Source of the DNA: Chloroflexota bacterium
GTDB taxonomy: Bacteria > Chloroflexota > Dehalococcoidia > JACQGW01
Direction of reading: 5' to 3'
Assembly (NCBI GenBank): GCA_016199325.1
Contig: JACQGW010000389.1
Coordinates: 1 to 30,050, forward strand
Length of the DNA stretch: 30,050 nucleotides
The first letter of the stretch is position 1; each line of letters starts with the position of its first letter. Made by a program: the position numbers and the translations under genes. Below, in pieces: positions 1-6,399 of the stretch. Below the pieces are notes generated by a model, which did no database searches, was not told the origin of the DNA, and was given only the letters and a program-made list of their open reading frames with translations.

Positions 1-100
1 CTACCCGATGGTCACCCCCGACCCCCACTCTCAAACTCCCACCGGCCGGCGCTCCTCGACGACCTCCCACAGCGGGCGGCCGGGGGTGACCATCGGGTAG
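1..100. repeat. 20-bp perfect inverted repeat at the window start
   Basis: Positions 1-20 (CTACCCGATGGTCACCCCCG) are the exact reverse complement of 81-100 inside the ilvB 3' end, with a 60-bp spacer that includes the stop codon. Confidence 0.8.
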
Positions 101-1800
101 ACGTTCTCTTCCATCTCGACCAGAAAGTCGATCACGACCGGCCCCCGGTGGGCCATGGCCGCTTCGAGGGCAGGGCGGACGCCGCGCCGCTCCCGGACGG
201 AAAGGCCCCGAACGCCGTAGACCTCGGCGAGCCGGGCGAAGTCGGGGTTCGCCAGGCTGCTGGCCGAGTAGCGGCGGCCGTAGTAGAGCTCCTGCCACTG
301 GCGGACCATGCCCAAGTAGCCGTTGTTGACGACGGCGATCTTCAGGTCCAGGTTCTCCTGGGCGAGCGTCGCCAATTCCTGGCTGTTCATCTGGAAGCCG
401 CCATCGCCGACGACTGCCCACACGGTCGCGTCCGGCCGGCCGACCTTGGCGCCCATCGCCGCCGGCACGGCGAAGCCCATCGTGCCGAGCCCGCCCGACG
501 TGATGTGGGAGTTCGGCCGGTCGAAGCGGTAGTGCTGGGCCGTCCACATCTGGTGCTGGCCGACGTCGGTCACGATCACGGCATCGCCGCCGGTCACCTC
601 GGAGAGCGCGCCGACGACGTGGCGGGCCCGGAGCGGCTCGCCGTCGGGGATCGTGCAGGGGTGGTCGGCGATCAGCCGGTCGATCTCGGCACGCCAAGCC
701 GGGCGGCTCTGGCGCGGGGCCAGATCGAGCAGCTCGGCGAGGACCGCGCGCGCGTCGCCGACGAGCGGGACGTCGACGCGGACGCTCCGCCCGACCATCG
801 CCGGGTCGACGTCGAGGTGGACGATTCGGGCCTTCGGGGCGAAGGCGTCGAACTTGCTGCACGCGCGATCGTCGAGCCGCGTGCCCAGCGCCAGGATCAG
901 GTCGGCCTCGGAGACGGCCAGATTGCACCAGGCGAACCCGTGCATGCCGAGCATGCCGAGGCTGAGCGGGTGCGACTCGGGGAACGCGCTGATGCCGAGT
1001 AGCGTCGTGGTGACCGGAAGGTCGCACCGCTCGGCGAGCCGGCGGAGCTCCTCCCAGGCGCCGGCGATATGAATCCCACGACCGGCAATGATGAGCGGCC
1101 GCTCGGCCTGACAGATCAGCTCGACGGCCCGAGCCAGGTGCTCGTGGTAGCCGTTCCGCTCCGCGACGAGGCCGTGGTCCCTGGTCCCCGGTCCCCGGTC
1201 CTGATCGTCAACACCTGGCCTCCGACCCCCGACCCTCACCCCCGGCCCCTCTCCCACTGAGAGGGGAGACAGCCTCCGACCCCCGACCAGCGTCTTCGCC
1301 GCGAAGACGTCCTTGGGGATGTCGACGAGGACCGGGCGGGGCCGGCCGGTTCGGGCGAGGCGGAACGCCGTCGCCAGCGTCTCGGCCACGTCGTCGGCCG
1401 AGCGGACCTGGAAGGCGGCCCGGGTGATCGGGCGGACGACGTTGACGATGTCGACCTCCTGGAAGGCGTCGCTGCCGATGGCGTGGGTGGCGACCTGGGC
1501 GGTGATGGCGACGACCGGCGCCGAGTCCATGTACGCCGTCGCGAGGCCCGTCACGAGGTTCGTCGCGCCGGGGCCGGAGGTGGCGACGCAGACGCCGACG
1601 CGGCCGGTGGCCCGGGCGTACCCGTCGGCGGCGTGGGCGGCGGCCTGCTCGTGGCGGACGAGGATGTGGCGCAGCTCGGGATACTGCGTGAAGGCATCGT
1701 AGAGGGGAAGGGCCGCCCCCCCGGGGATGCCGAAGAGGACGTCGACCCCCTCACGACATAGGGCTTCGCAGACGACCTCAGCACCGGTCCGTTCCATCAT
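31..1800 (-). CDS. ilvB: Acetolactate synthase large subunit (ThDP-dependent)
   Basis: It condenses two pyruvates, or pyruvate and 2-oxobutyrate, in the first common step of branched-chain amino acid synthesis. The 589-residue product has the ThDP PYR domain at about 1-165, with GIPGGA near residue 25 and the catalytic Glu in RHEQ (E51). A central domain follows, then the PP domain with the GDGGF...NNGYLG ThDP/Mg motif near the C-terminus. The start is ATG at 1800 or 1797 behind a GGGGGAGGAAG ribosome site. Residues about 172-214 are odd: low-complexity, Gly/Arg-rich sequence encoded by dispersed repeats, inserted in the linker between the PYR and central domains where normal enzymes are shorter. 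The reading frame stays open. The gene is preceded by a T-box leader. No small subunit (ilvN) is visible, because the window ends just after the stop codon. Confidence 0.95.
   Translation of the reverse strand: MMERTGAEVVCEALCREGVDVLFGIPGGAALPLYDAFTQYPELRHILVRHEQAAAHAADGYARATGRVGVCVATSGPGATNLVTGLATAYMDSAPVVAITAQVATHAIGSDAFQEVDIVNVVRPITRAAFQVRSADDVAETLATAFRLARTGRPRPVLVDIPKDVFAAKTLVGGRRLSPLSVGEGPGVRVGGRRPGVDDQDRGPGTRDHGLVAERNGYHEHLARAVELICQAERPLIIAGRGIHIAGAWEELRRLAERCDLPVTTTLLGISAFPESHPLSLGMLGMHGFAWCNLAVSEADLILALGTRLDDRACSKFDAFAPKARIVHLDVDPAMVGRSVRVDVPLVGDARAVLAELLDLAPRQSRPAWRAEIDRLIADHPCTIPDGEPLRARHVVGALSEVTGGDAVIVTDVGQHQMWTAQHYRFDRPNSHITSGGLGTMGFAVPAAMGAKVGRPDATVWAVVGDGGFQMNSQELATLAQENLDLKIAVVNNGYLGMVRQWQELYYGRRYSASSLANPDFARLAEVYGVRGLSVRERRGVRPALEAAMAHRGPVVIDFLVEMEENVYPMVTPGRPLWEVVEERRPVGV
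1176..1294. repeat. Repeat element inside ilvB (heptamers plus CTCACCCCC/GAGAGGGG hairpin)
   Basis: On the plus strand there are GGTCCCC-type 7-mers near 1178-1200, then two CTCCGACCCCCGACC blocks (about 1219 and 1276). Between the blocks lies CCTCACCCCCGGCCCCTCTC followed by a GAGAGGGGAG hairpin arm. The CCTCACCCCCGGCCCCTCTC string recurs at the very end of the window (30031-30050), so this is a dispersed repeat. It is read in frame as the low-complexity linker of IlvB. Confidence 0.8.
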
Positions 1801-1931
1801 CTTCCTCCCCCTGTCTGGCTGTCTGTTTCAATCCCCAGCAGCCTTGAGCACGCCCGCAAACACGCCCCGCCCGGTCCAAGGAGGAGACGTGCGCCAGGCC
1901 GCTTGCTCAAGCCCGCTGCACTTTACCCCAA

Positions 1932-1966
1932 CAAAAAACTCCCGCCCCAACAAGGGACGGGAGTTT
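1932..1966 (-). terminator. T-box intrinsic terminator
   Basis: Reading the minus strand, AAACTCCCGTCCC pairs with GGGCGGGAGTTT across a short TTGTTG-like loop and runs into a T-tract (GTTTTTTG). It lies directly downstream of the T-box sequence, as expected for a terminator that competes with the antiterminator. Confidence 0.9.
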
Positions 1967-2035
1967 GAGAATCCCGTGGTACCACCCTACTTGGCTCGCC
2001 CAACGGCAAGCCCGCTCATGCAGGACACGGCCCTA

Positions 2036-2111
2036 CGAGTGATGAGTGATGAGTGATGAGTGATGAGTGATGAGTGATGAGAAGGAAGATACCCCTTACT
2101 CTTCACTCGTC
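2036..2111. repeat. Heptamer hairpin element (TGAGTGA) in the T-box leader
   Basis: Six tandem copies of (T/C)GAGTGA span 2036-2077 on the plus strand. A short spacer follows, then the inverted sequence TTACTCTTCACTCGT (2097-2111), so the element can fold on itself. It has the same unit as the arrays at 5264-5415 and 21473-21537. Confidence 0.9.
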
Positions 2112-2165
2112 AGCGATGTCCTCGTCGCGGATAACGGCCGACGAAGCCGGGAACACCTACTCAAC

Positions 2166-2220
2166 GAGGTTTCTGGTTAGAGATTGGTCGTCCCCAAACC
2201 ACAAACCCGAAACCCGTCTT
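2166..2220. repeat. Heptamer hairpin element (GTTTCTG/AAACCxx) in the T-box leader
   Basis: The plus strand reads GAGGTTTCTGGTTAGAG, then a short spacer, then CAAACCACAAACCCGAAACC. These are degenerate 7-mers followed by their inverse. The unit matches the elements at 17765-17882 and 29893-29935. Confidence 0.7.
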
Positions 2221-2337
2221 TCGGCTTCCAGCTCGGGAGGGATTTTCGGCCGGGGTCGCCGGGTCTGCTCGCACCTCACCAGACTCGCTGGCCGGCTGAG
2301 CCCGCCTACTCGTCTCCGTCGTCGCTTGTCTTGCGTT

Positions 2338-2366
2338 ACCTTAGCACAGAGCCGGCCGTTCGTCAA
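2338..2366 (-). promoter_or_regulatory. Promoter of the T-box/ilvB transcript
   Basis: On the minus strand, TTGACG (2366-2361), a 17-bp spacer and TAAGGT (2343-2338). Transcription would begin near 2331, just before Stem I of the T-box, giving a leader of about 530 nt. Confidence 0.65.
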
Positions 2367-2429
2367 GAGGCAAGTGGCCCTTGCAGCTTGGGAACCACGG
2401 ACCCCCAGGGGACTTGCCGAATGCGCGGG

Positions 2430-2882
2430 CTAGCCGTCAGACCCGTCGCCGTCGGCCTCGAACTGCGCGCGGCGGCGGAGGAAATCCTGAAAGGAGTCCC
2501 AGCGGTCGCCGTTGCCCTCGTCGGGGCCGCGGGTCGCCGGGAGGTTGACCTTGCGCAGCTCCTCTTCGTTGCGGAAGTCGAGGAGCAGACCGAAAATCTT
2601 GAGGAGGAGCTCCTTGCCGACCCGCATCCCGCTGGGGTCGGCAAAGCCGCGGCGGACATGGTAGTCGACGGCCCAGCACTCGTCCTCGGTCAGGGCGATG
2701 GGGATCTCGCGAGGTGGAAATGCTCGCTTGCTCCTGAGCTCGAACTCCTTCAGGACCGAGAAGACCTTGACCAGCAGATGGCGACCGGTGGGCCGGCCGT
2801 CCTCCTGCCAGGTGTGGCGGATGAGATCGTCGATAAGCCACGCTTCGGCCTCGGTAATGGGCACGGTCTTCGTGCTGACCAT
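2430..2882 (-). CDS. Hypothetical protein
   Basis: I do not recognise this 150-residue protein. ATG 2882 is chosen over the longer frame start at 2969 because GAGGAG lies about 9 nt upstream; the extra N-terminal residues look like untranslated leader. Visible features are two similar halves, each with an acidic 'TE(A/D)E' turn, an aromatic and hydrophobic helix, then an (R)xxLL(V/L)K(V/I)F helix (HLLVKVF near residue 36, ELLLKIF near residue 91). This suggests an internal duplication of a helical unit. The C-terminal tail is charged (Asp/Gly-rich). There is no signal peptide or membrane segment, so it is probably cytosolic. It ends 64 bp before the ilvB promoter, so it is probably a separate transcription unit. 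Confidence 0.65.
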   Translation of the reverse strand: MVSTKTVPITEAEAWLIDDLIRHTWQEDGRPTGRHLLVKVFSVLKEFELRSKRAFPPREIPIALTEDECWAVDYHVRRGFADPSGMRVGKELLLKIFGLLLDFRNEEELRKVNLPATRGPDEGNGDRWDSFQDFLRRRAQFEADGDGSDG

Positions 2883-2947
2883 CGCTCTCATCTCCTCACC
2901 GACCAATCCGGCGGGTGCTCGGCCTGTACTGCCTGCCGACATGATAG

Positions 2948-3340
2948 GCCAAGAGAGCGAGGGAGTCAAGCCCGACGCCGAGCGCGAGCCCGGACGGCAC
3001 GCCGATCGCCGTCCCTGCCACCGCGATCCTCGAGCTCTGGGCCAGGGATGCCGCCAATGGGGACCTTCTGACCGACCTCTCGGCGCCGGTCACGCTGACT
3101 GTCCGGTACGCCGATCGTTTTCCTCTCGCCGAGGACGGTCTGACGCTCTATCGACGGCCCACGATGACCGATACCTGGACGACCGCCGGCATTGTGAGCC
3201 AAACGCTGGACACCGCCAACAACATCGTCAGTGCTCAGGTCATCACGTTCAGCCAGTTCCTCGTCCTCGGTCCGCCCAATCCGCGCCTGTACGTGCCGTT
3301 CGTGACCGTGAGCTCGGTCAGTGACGCTGCGGGCTGGTAA
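2948..3340 (+). pseudogene. 5'-truncated remnant of an exported protein
   Basis: An open frame of 130 codons follows an in-frame TAG at 2945 and has no usable start codon. Its sequence looks like the C-terminal part of a large secreted or surface protein: LELWARDAANGDLLTDLSAP, then VTLTVRYAD, then LTLYRRPTMTDTWTTAG, then ITFSQFLVLGP. It ends RLYVPFVTVSSVSDAAGW and a TAA stop. The 'TLYRRP...W...FSQFxVLGP' pattern resembles beta-sandwich C-terminal regions of Chloroflexota surface proteins (family memory, not a search). The final 15 residues align without gaps to the C-terminus of the intact exported protein at 23845-24666 (P, T and AGW shared). The missing 5' portion and lack of a start make it a remnant. 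Confidence 0.6.
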
Positions 3341-3378
3341 TACCAGTTTCGGGTGACATGCAGGAATAGGAGAAGACC

Positions 3379-3573
3379 GTGTTCGTCGTCTACGTCAATC
3401 ATCCCACGAACAGGGCACGAATACACCGAACGACTTGCACCTTCCACCGAGAGAGGAAGCCGAACACCGAGAACGGTTATTGGTCACAAGAATTCGCCAC
3501 TCATGGCGATGCCCTGGATTTCAGTCAAACCACTGGCAAGAAAACAGTCGAAGATGCCCGGTGCTGCCAGTAA
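3379..3573 (+). CDS. Small hypothetical protein (64 aa)
   Basis: The GTG start at 3379 has AGGAGAAG about 8 nt upstream, a good ribosome site for so short a frame. The product has a patterned composition: YVNHPTNRARIHRTTCTFH at residues 5-23 with His/Cys pairs, then GYWSQEFATHGDALDFSQTT, ending in RCCQ. Spaced Cys and His residues at both ends suggest a small metal-binding or disulfide-stabilised fold. I cannot assign a function. It lies between two decayed loci, and its 3' end runs antisense into the toxin remnant at 3590-3707, so it may sit at a recombination junction. Confidence 0.55.
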   Translation: MFVVYVNHPTNRARIHRTTCTFHRERKPNTENGYWSQEFATHGDALDFSQTTGKKTVEDARCCQ

Positions 3574-3589
3574 CGTCTCCTGCGGTCGA

Positions 3590-3707
3590 AACAGTCGCTC
3601 GCTTTCCCTAGCCCGAGCTCCTGTGCCGTTTTGGCACCGTGACCAGCGGCGCGAAGAGAGCGAACGACGAAATGGGAGACGTTGGTGTCGGTGCAGAATG
3701 CGGTCAC
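3590..3707 (-). pseudogene. Truncated DUF5615/PIN-like toxin remnant
   Basis: From a GTG at 3707 the frame reads FCTDTNVSHFVVRSLRAAGH and then AKTAQELGLGKASD. This matches the N-terminal pattern of DUF5615 PIN-like proteins: an 'xxDxNV' acidic strand, a VVxxLRxxGH helix, then 'TAxELGLxxAxD'. Full members are about 100-120 residues. Here similarity ends after about 38 residues and the frame runs on into unrelated sequence to a stop at 3525. It begins 6 nt after the stop of the antitoxin-like remnant, the usual operon spacing. Confidence 0.5.
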
Positions 3708-3713
3708 CGGCGG

Positions 3714-3902
3714 CTACGCGGCGAAGGCGGCATCGTTCGCTGCAAGGCGCGCGTCAATGGCCGATCGATGCTTCTCGTAGTAGGCGAGCGCCGCCTCGAT
3801 GGCCTGGAGCGGCACATCGTACGCCTCGGCTGTGCGGGCGAAGTCGCCTTCGACGTTCTGCCAGTAGCCGATCAGCAACCATGAACGTGCGGGATGCGCC
3901 GG
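3714..3902 (-). pseudogene. Antitoxin-like remnant, 5' truncated
   Basis: The open minus-strand frame directly after the E2 stop lacks a start codon. It encodes LLIGYWQNVEGDFARTAEAY, then VPLQAIEAALAYYEKHRSAI, then DARLAANDAAF, with TAG at 3716-3714. The 'VPLxAIEAALAYYxxHRxxIDARL' ending is typical of small antitoxins paired with DUF5615 proteins (family memory; a DUF433-like label is possible). Its N-terminal part is missing, apparently replaced by the end of the dehydrogenase operon. Confidence 0.5.
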
Positions 3903-5252
3903 TCAATAGATCGACGTCTCCGACCCGATGCGCTCCAGGCGGCGCTTCACGCTCTGCAGGAAGCGGCCGGCGGTCAGGCCGTCGACGACCCGGTGGTCGA
4001 TGGCCAGGCAGAGGTTCATCATCGACCGGATGGCGATGGCGTCGTCGATCACGACCGGGCGCTTAACGATGGCCTCCATCGTCATGATGGCGGCCTGGGG
4101 CAGCGGGATGATCGGCGTCGACTGGATCGAGCCGAAGGTGCCGGTGTTGTTGACGGTGAACGTCCCGCCCTGCACGTCGTCCAGGGTGAGCTTGCCCCCC
4201 CGCGCGCGGTCGGCCAGGTCACGGGCGGCCCGCGCCAGCCCGGCGATGCTGAGGCGGTCGGCGTCGTGGATGACCGGCACGATCAGCCCGTCTTCCATAC
4301 CGACGGCGATGCCGACGTTGATCCGCCGCTTCAGGATGATGGCATCCCCACCCCAGCTCGCGTTCAGATACGGGAACTCCTTGAGCGCCTCGACGGCCGC
4401 CTTGACGACGAACGGGAGATAGGTGAGGTCAATGCCCTCGCGCCGCTGGAACTCCCCCTTGAGCCGCTCCCGCAGGCGGACGGCGCCCGTCATGTCGACC
4501 TCGATCAGGGTCGTAGCATGCGGCACCGTCTGTTTGCTGCGCATCATGTGCTCGGCGATCTGGCGGCGGACCGGCGAGAGCGGCACGCGCTCCTCGTCGG
4601 CGCCAGTCGCCGGTGGCAGCGATGGCGCTTCGGCCGGTGCCGGCGGTGGGGCAGTTGCAGCCGCCGACGGCGGGGTCGCCGGGGCAGGCCGTGGAGCGGC
4701 GGGAACCGACGGCGCACCGGCAGTGGCCGCGCCGCCGTTCGGACGCGCTACGACCGCCAGGACGTCCTCCTTGGTGATACGGCCGCGGGGACCGGTGCCG
4801 GCGATCCTGGCCAGATCGACGCCATGCTCTCGGGCCAGTCTGCGGACCAGCGGCGTTGCCCGACGCTCGCCTGCCTCGCCCTCTTCGGCCAGCTCGTCCG
4901 GCGGTGCTTCGATGCCGGCTCGGCTCATCGGTGGGGCGACCTGCCCAGCGGCGGCGCCGACCGCTGCCGGTAGCGCGGCGAGCTCGCCCGCGGCGCCGAT
5001 TGCCGCGGCAACCTTCGCGCCGACCTCCTCGATTTCGACGAGCGGCTGGCCCACGGCCACCGTCGCGCCTTCCGGCACGAGGATCTGCCGAACGACGCCG
5101 CTGACCGGCGCCGGAACCTCGGCGTTTACCTTGTCCGTGGTCACCTCGAGCAGCGCCTCATACTTCTTGACGCTCTCGCCCTCGCGCTTCAACCACTTTC
5201 CAACGGTCCCCTCGGTGACGCTCTCCCCGAGCTGCGGCATCGTGAACTGCAT
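3903..5252 (-). CDS. bkdB: 2-oxoacid dehydrogenase E2 (dihydrolipoyl acyltransferase), probably branched-chain
   Basis: E2 transfers the acyl group from lipoyl-lysine to CoA and forms the core of the complex. ATG 5252 is chosen because GGAGGG precedes it; a GTG at 5264 would overlap the repeat array. Domains of the 449-residue protein in order: lipoyl domain at about 1-75 with the lipoylated lysine in TTDKV (K41); an Ala/Pro/Glu linker; a peripheral subunit-binding domain at about 128-165 (ATPLVRRLAREHGVD...GTGPRGRITKEDV); a long Ala/Pro swinging linker; and a catalytic domain from about 220 ending with DHRVVDG (catalytic His about 420). It is the last gene of the E1alpha-E1beta-E2 operon. 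No E3 is present, so dihydrolipoamide dehydrogenase must be encoded elsewhere. Confidence 0.9.
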   Translation of the reverse strand: MQFTMPQLGESVTEGTVGKWLKREGESVKKYEALLEVTTDKVNAEVPAPVSGVVRQILVPEGATVAVGQPLVEIEEVGAKVAAAIGAAGELAALPAAVGAAAGQVAPPMSRAGIEAPPDELAEEGEAGERRATPLVRRLAREHGVDLARIAGTGPRGRITKEDVLAVVARPNGGAATAGAPSVPAAPRPAPATPPSAAATAPPPAPAEAPSLPPATGADEERVPLSPVRRQIAEHMMRSKQTVPHATTLIEVDMTGAVRLRERLKGEFQRREGIDLTYLPFVVKAAVEALKEFPYLNASWGGDAIILKRRINVGIAVGMEDGLIVPVIHDADRLSIAGLARAARDLADRARGGKLTLDDVQGGTFTVNNTGTFGSIQSTPIIPLPQAAIMTMEAIVKRPVVIDDAIAIRSMMNLCLAIDHRVVDGLTAGRFLQSVKRRLERIGSETSIY

Positions 5253-5263
5253 CGATCCCTCCA

Positions 5264-5415
5264 CGAGTGACGAGTGATGAGTGATGAGTGATGAGTGATG
5301 AGCGATGAGCGATGAGTGATGAGTGATGAGTGATGAGTGATGAGTGATGAGTGATGAGTAATGAGCGATGAGCGACAGCCTTACTCATCACTCATTACTC
5401 ATCACTCATTACTCG
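5264..5415. repeat. Large heptamer hairpin array between E1beta and E2
   Basis: Sixteen uninterrupted 7-bp units ((T/C)GAG(T/C)(G/A)A) run from 5264 to 5375 on the plus strand. After the spacer CAGCCT come about 4.5 units of the inverted complement (TACTCAT/CACTCAT) up to the E1beta stop codon. The array fills nearly the whole gap between the two genes and could form a strong mRNA hairpin. Confidence 0.95.
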
Positions 5416-6399
5416 CTAGTACGCGGCGAGTTCCTGCATCGCCGCCAGGATCTTGGCCGGATTCGGCATGAACCAGTCTTCCAGCGGCGGGCTGTACGGC
5501 ATCGCCGGGACGTCCGGGCCGGTCACGCGCATGATGGGCCCGTCCAGGTAGTCGAACGCCTCCTGGGCGATGATGGCGGCGACCTCGCCGCCCAGGCCGC
5601 CGGTCTTGTTGTCCTCGTGGACGATCAGCGCCTTGTGCGTCCTCTTCACGGAGCTGAGGATGGCGTCCCGGTCGAGCGGCGCCAGCGACCGCAGGTCCAG
5701 CACCTCCACCTCGATCCCCTGTTGCGCCATCTTCTCAGCCGCTTCCAGCGAATAGTGGAGCATCAGGCCGTAGGTGATCACCGTCATATCGCGCCCGCGG
5801 CGCTTGACGTCGGCCTTGCCGATGGGGATGACGTATTCCTGCTCGGGGACCTCGCCCTTGATCAGCCGGTACGTCTTCTTGTGCTCGAAGAAGAGCACCG
5901 GGTCCTCGTCCCGAATGGCGGCGCGCAGCAGGCCGGCGGTGTCGTAGGGCGTGGCCGGGGCGACGACCTTCAGCCCAGGCACATGGCAGAAGATGGCTTC
6001 GACGGATTGGGAGTGGTACAGCGCTCCGTGGACACCGCCGCCGTAGGGGGCCCGAATCACGATGGGGCAGCCGAAGTCGCCGTTGGACCGGTAGCGCATC
6101 CTGGCGGCCTCGCTGACAATCTGGTCCATCGCCGGGTGAATGAAGTCGGCGAACTGGATCTCGGCGATGGGGCGGAGCCCGTTCACGGCGGCGCCGATGG
6201 CGACGCCGACGATCATCGACTCGGCCAGTGGCGTGTCGATCACCCGCTGCTCGCCGAACTCCTGGTAGAGGCCGTCGGTCGCCTTGAAGACGCCGCCCTT
6301 CACGCCGACGTCTTCGCCAAGAATGATCACGTTGGGATCCCGCCGCATCTCCCGGCGGAGCGTTTCGTTCACCGTCTCGATGAGTGTTCTAACTGCCAT
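5416..6399 (-). CDS. bkdA2: 2-oxoacid dehydrogenase E1 beta, probably branched-chain
   Basis: This is the beta chain of the ThDP-dependent decarboxylase that oxidatively decarboxylates branched-chain 2-oxoacids. The start ATG 6399 follows GGAGGGGGGCC, and the 327-residue length is normal for the family. Features: LGEDVGVKGGVFKATDGLYQ near residue 27, RVIDTPLAES, then a central YGGGVHGALYHSQS segment, and a transketolase C-terminal domain with PIGKADVKRRG and VHEDNKTGGLGGEVAA. 'GGVFKATDGL', 'EHKKTYRL' and 'PIGKADVK' resemble bacterial branched-chain rather than pyruvate E1 beta (family memory). The start overlaps the E1alpha stop by 11 nt, implying translational coupling. Confidence 0.9.
   Translation of the reverse strand: MAVRTLIETVNETLRREMRRDPNVIILGEDVGVKGGVFKATDGLYQEFGEQRVIDTPLAESMIVGVAIGAAVNGLRPIAEIQFADFIHPAMDQIVSEAARMRYRSNGDFGCPIVIRAPYGGGVHGALYHSQSVEAIFCHVPGLKVVAPATPYDTAGLLRAAIRDEDPVLFFEHKKTYRLIKGEVPEQEYVIPIGKADVKRRGRDMTVITYGLMLHYSLEAAEKMAQQGIEVEVLDLRSLAPLDRDAILSSVKRTHKALIVHEDNKTGGLGGEVAAIIAQEAFDYLDGPIMRVTGPDVPAMPYSPPLEDWFMPNPAKILAAMQELAAY

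Larger units (their letters stand above)
1932..2331 (-). promoter_or_regulatory. T-box riboswitch leader of ilvB
   Basis: The minus strand carries AAGTAGGGTGGTACCACGG (1973-1994 region), an exact match to the T-box core AGGGTGGTACC that pairs with the acceptor end of uncharged tRNA, followed by the terminator. Upstream, a Stem I candidate begins with GACGGAGACGAGTAGG (about 2304-2320) and includes a distal CAGCGAG motif. On its 3' side lies GAAAATCCCTCCCGAGCTGG, where ATC (2241-2243) is my candidate specifier codon for isoleucine. Known biology: T-box leaders sense tRNA aminoacylation, and branched-chain specifiers are common before ilvB. Odd here: two repeat elements (2036-2111 and 2166-2220) are inserted between Stem I and the antiterminator. 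The T-box call is firm; the specifier assignment is tentative. Confidence 0.9.

Noticed and set aside
5264..5415. CRISPR-like repetitive array
   Set aside because: The units are 7 bp and contiguous with no unique spacers, and the run folds back on itself. No cas genes are present.
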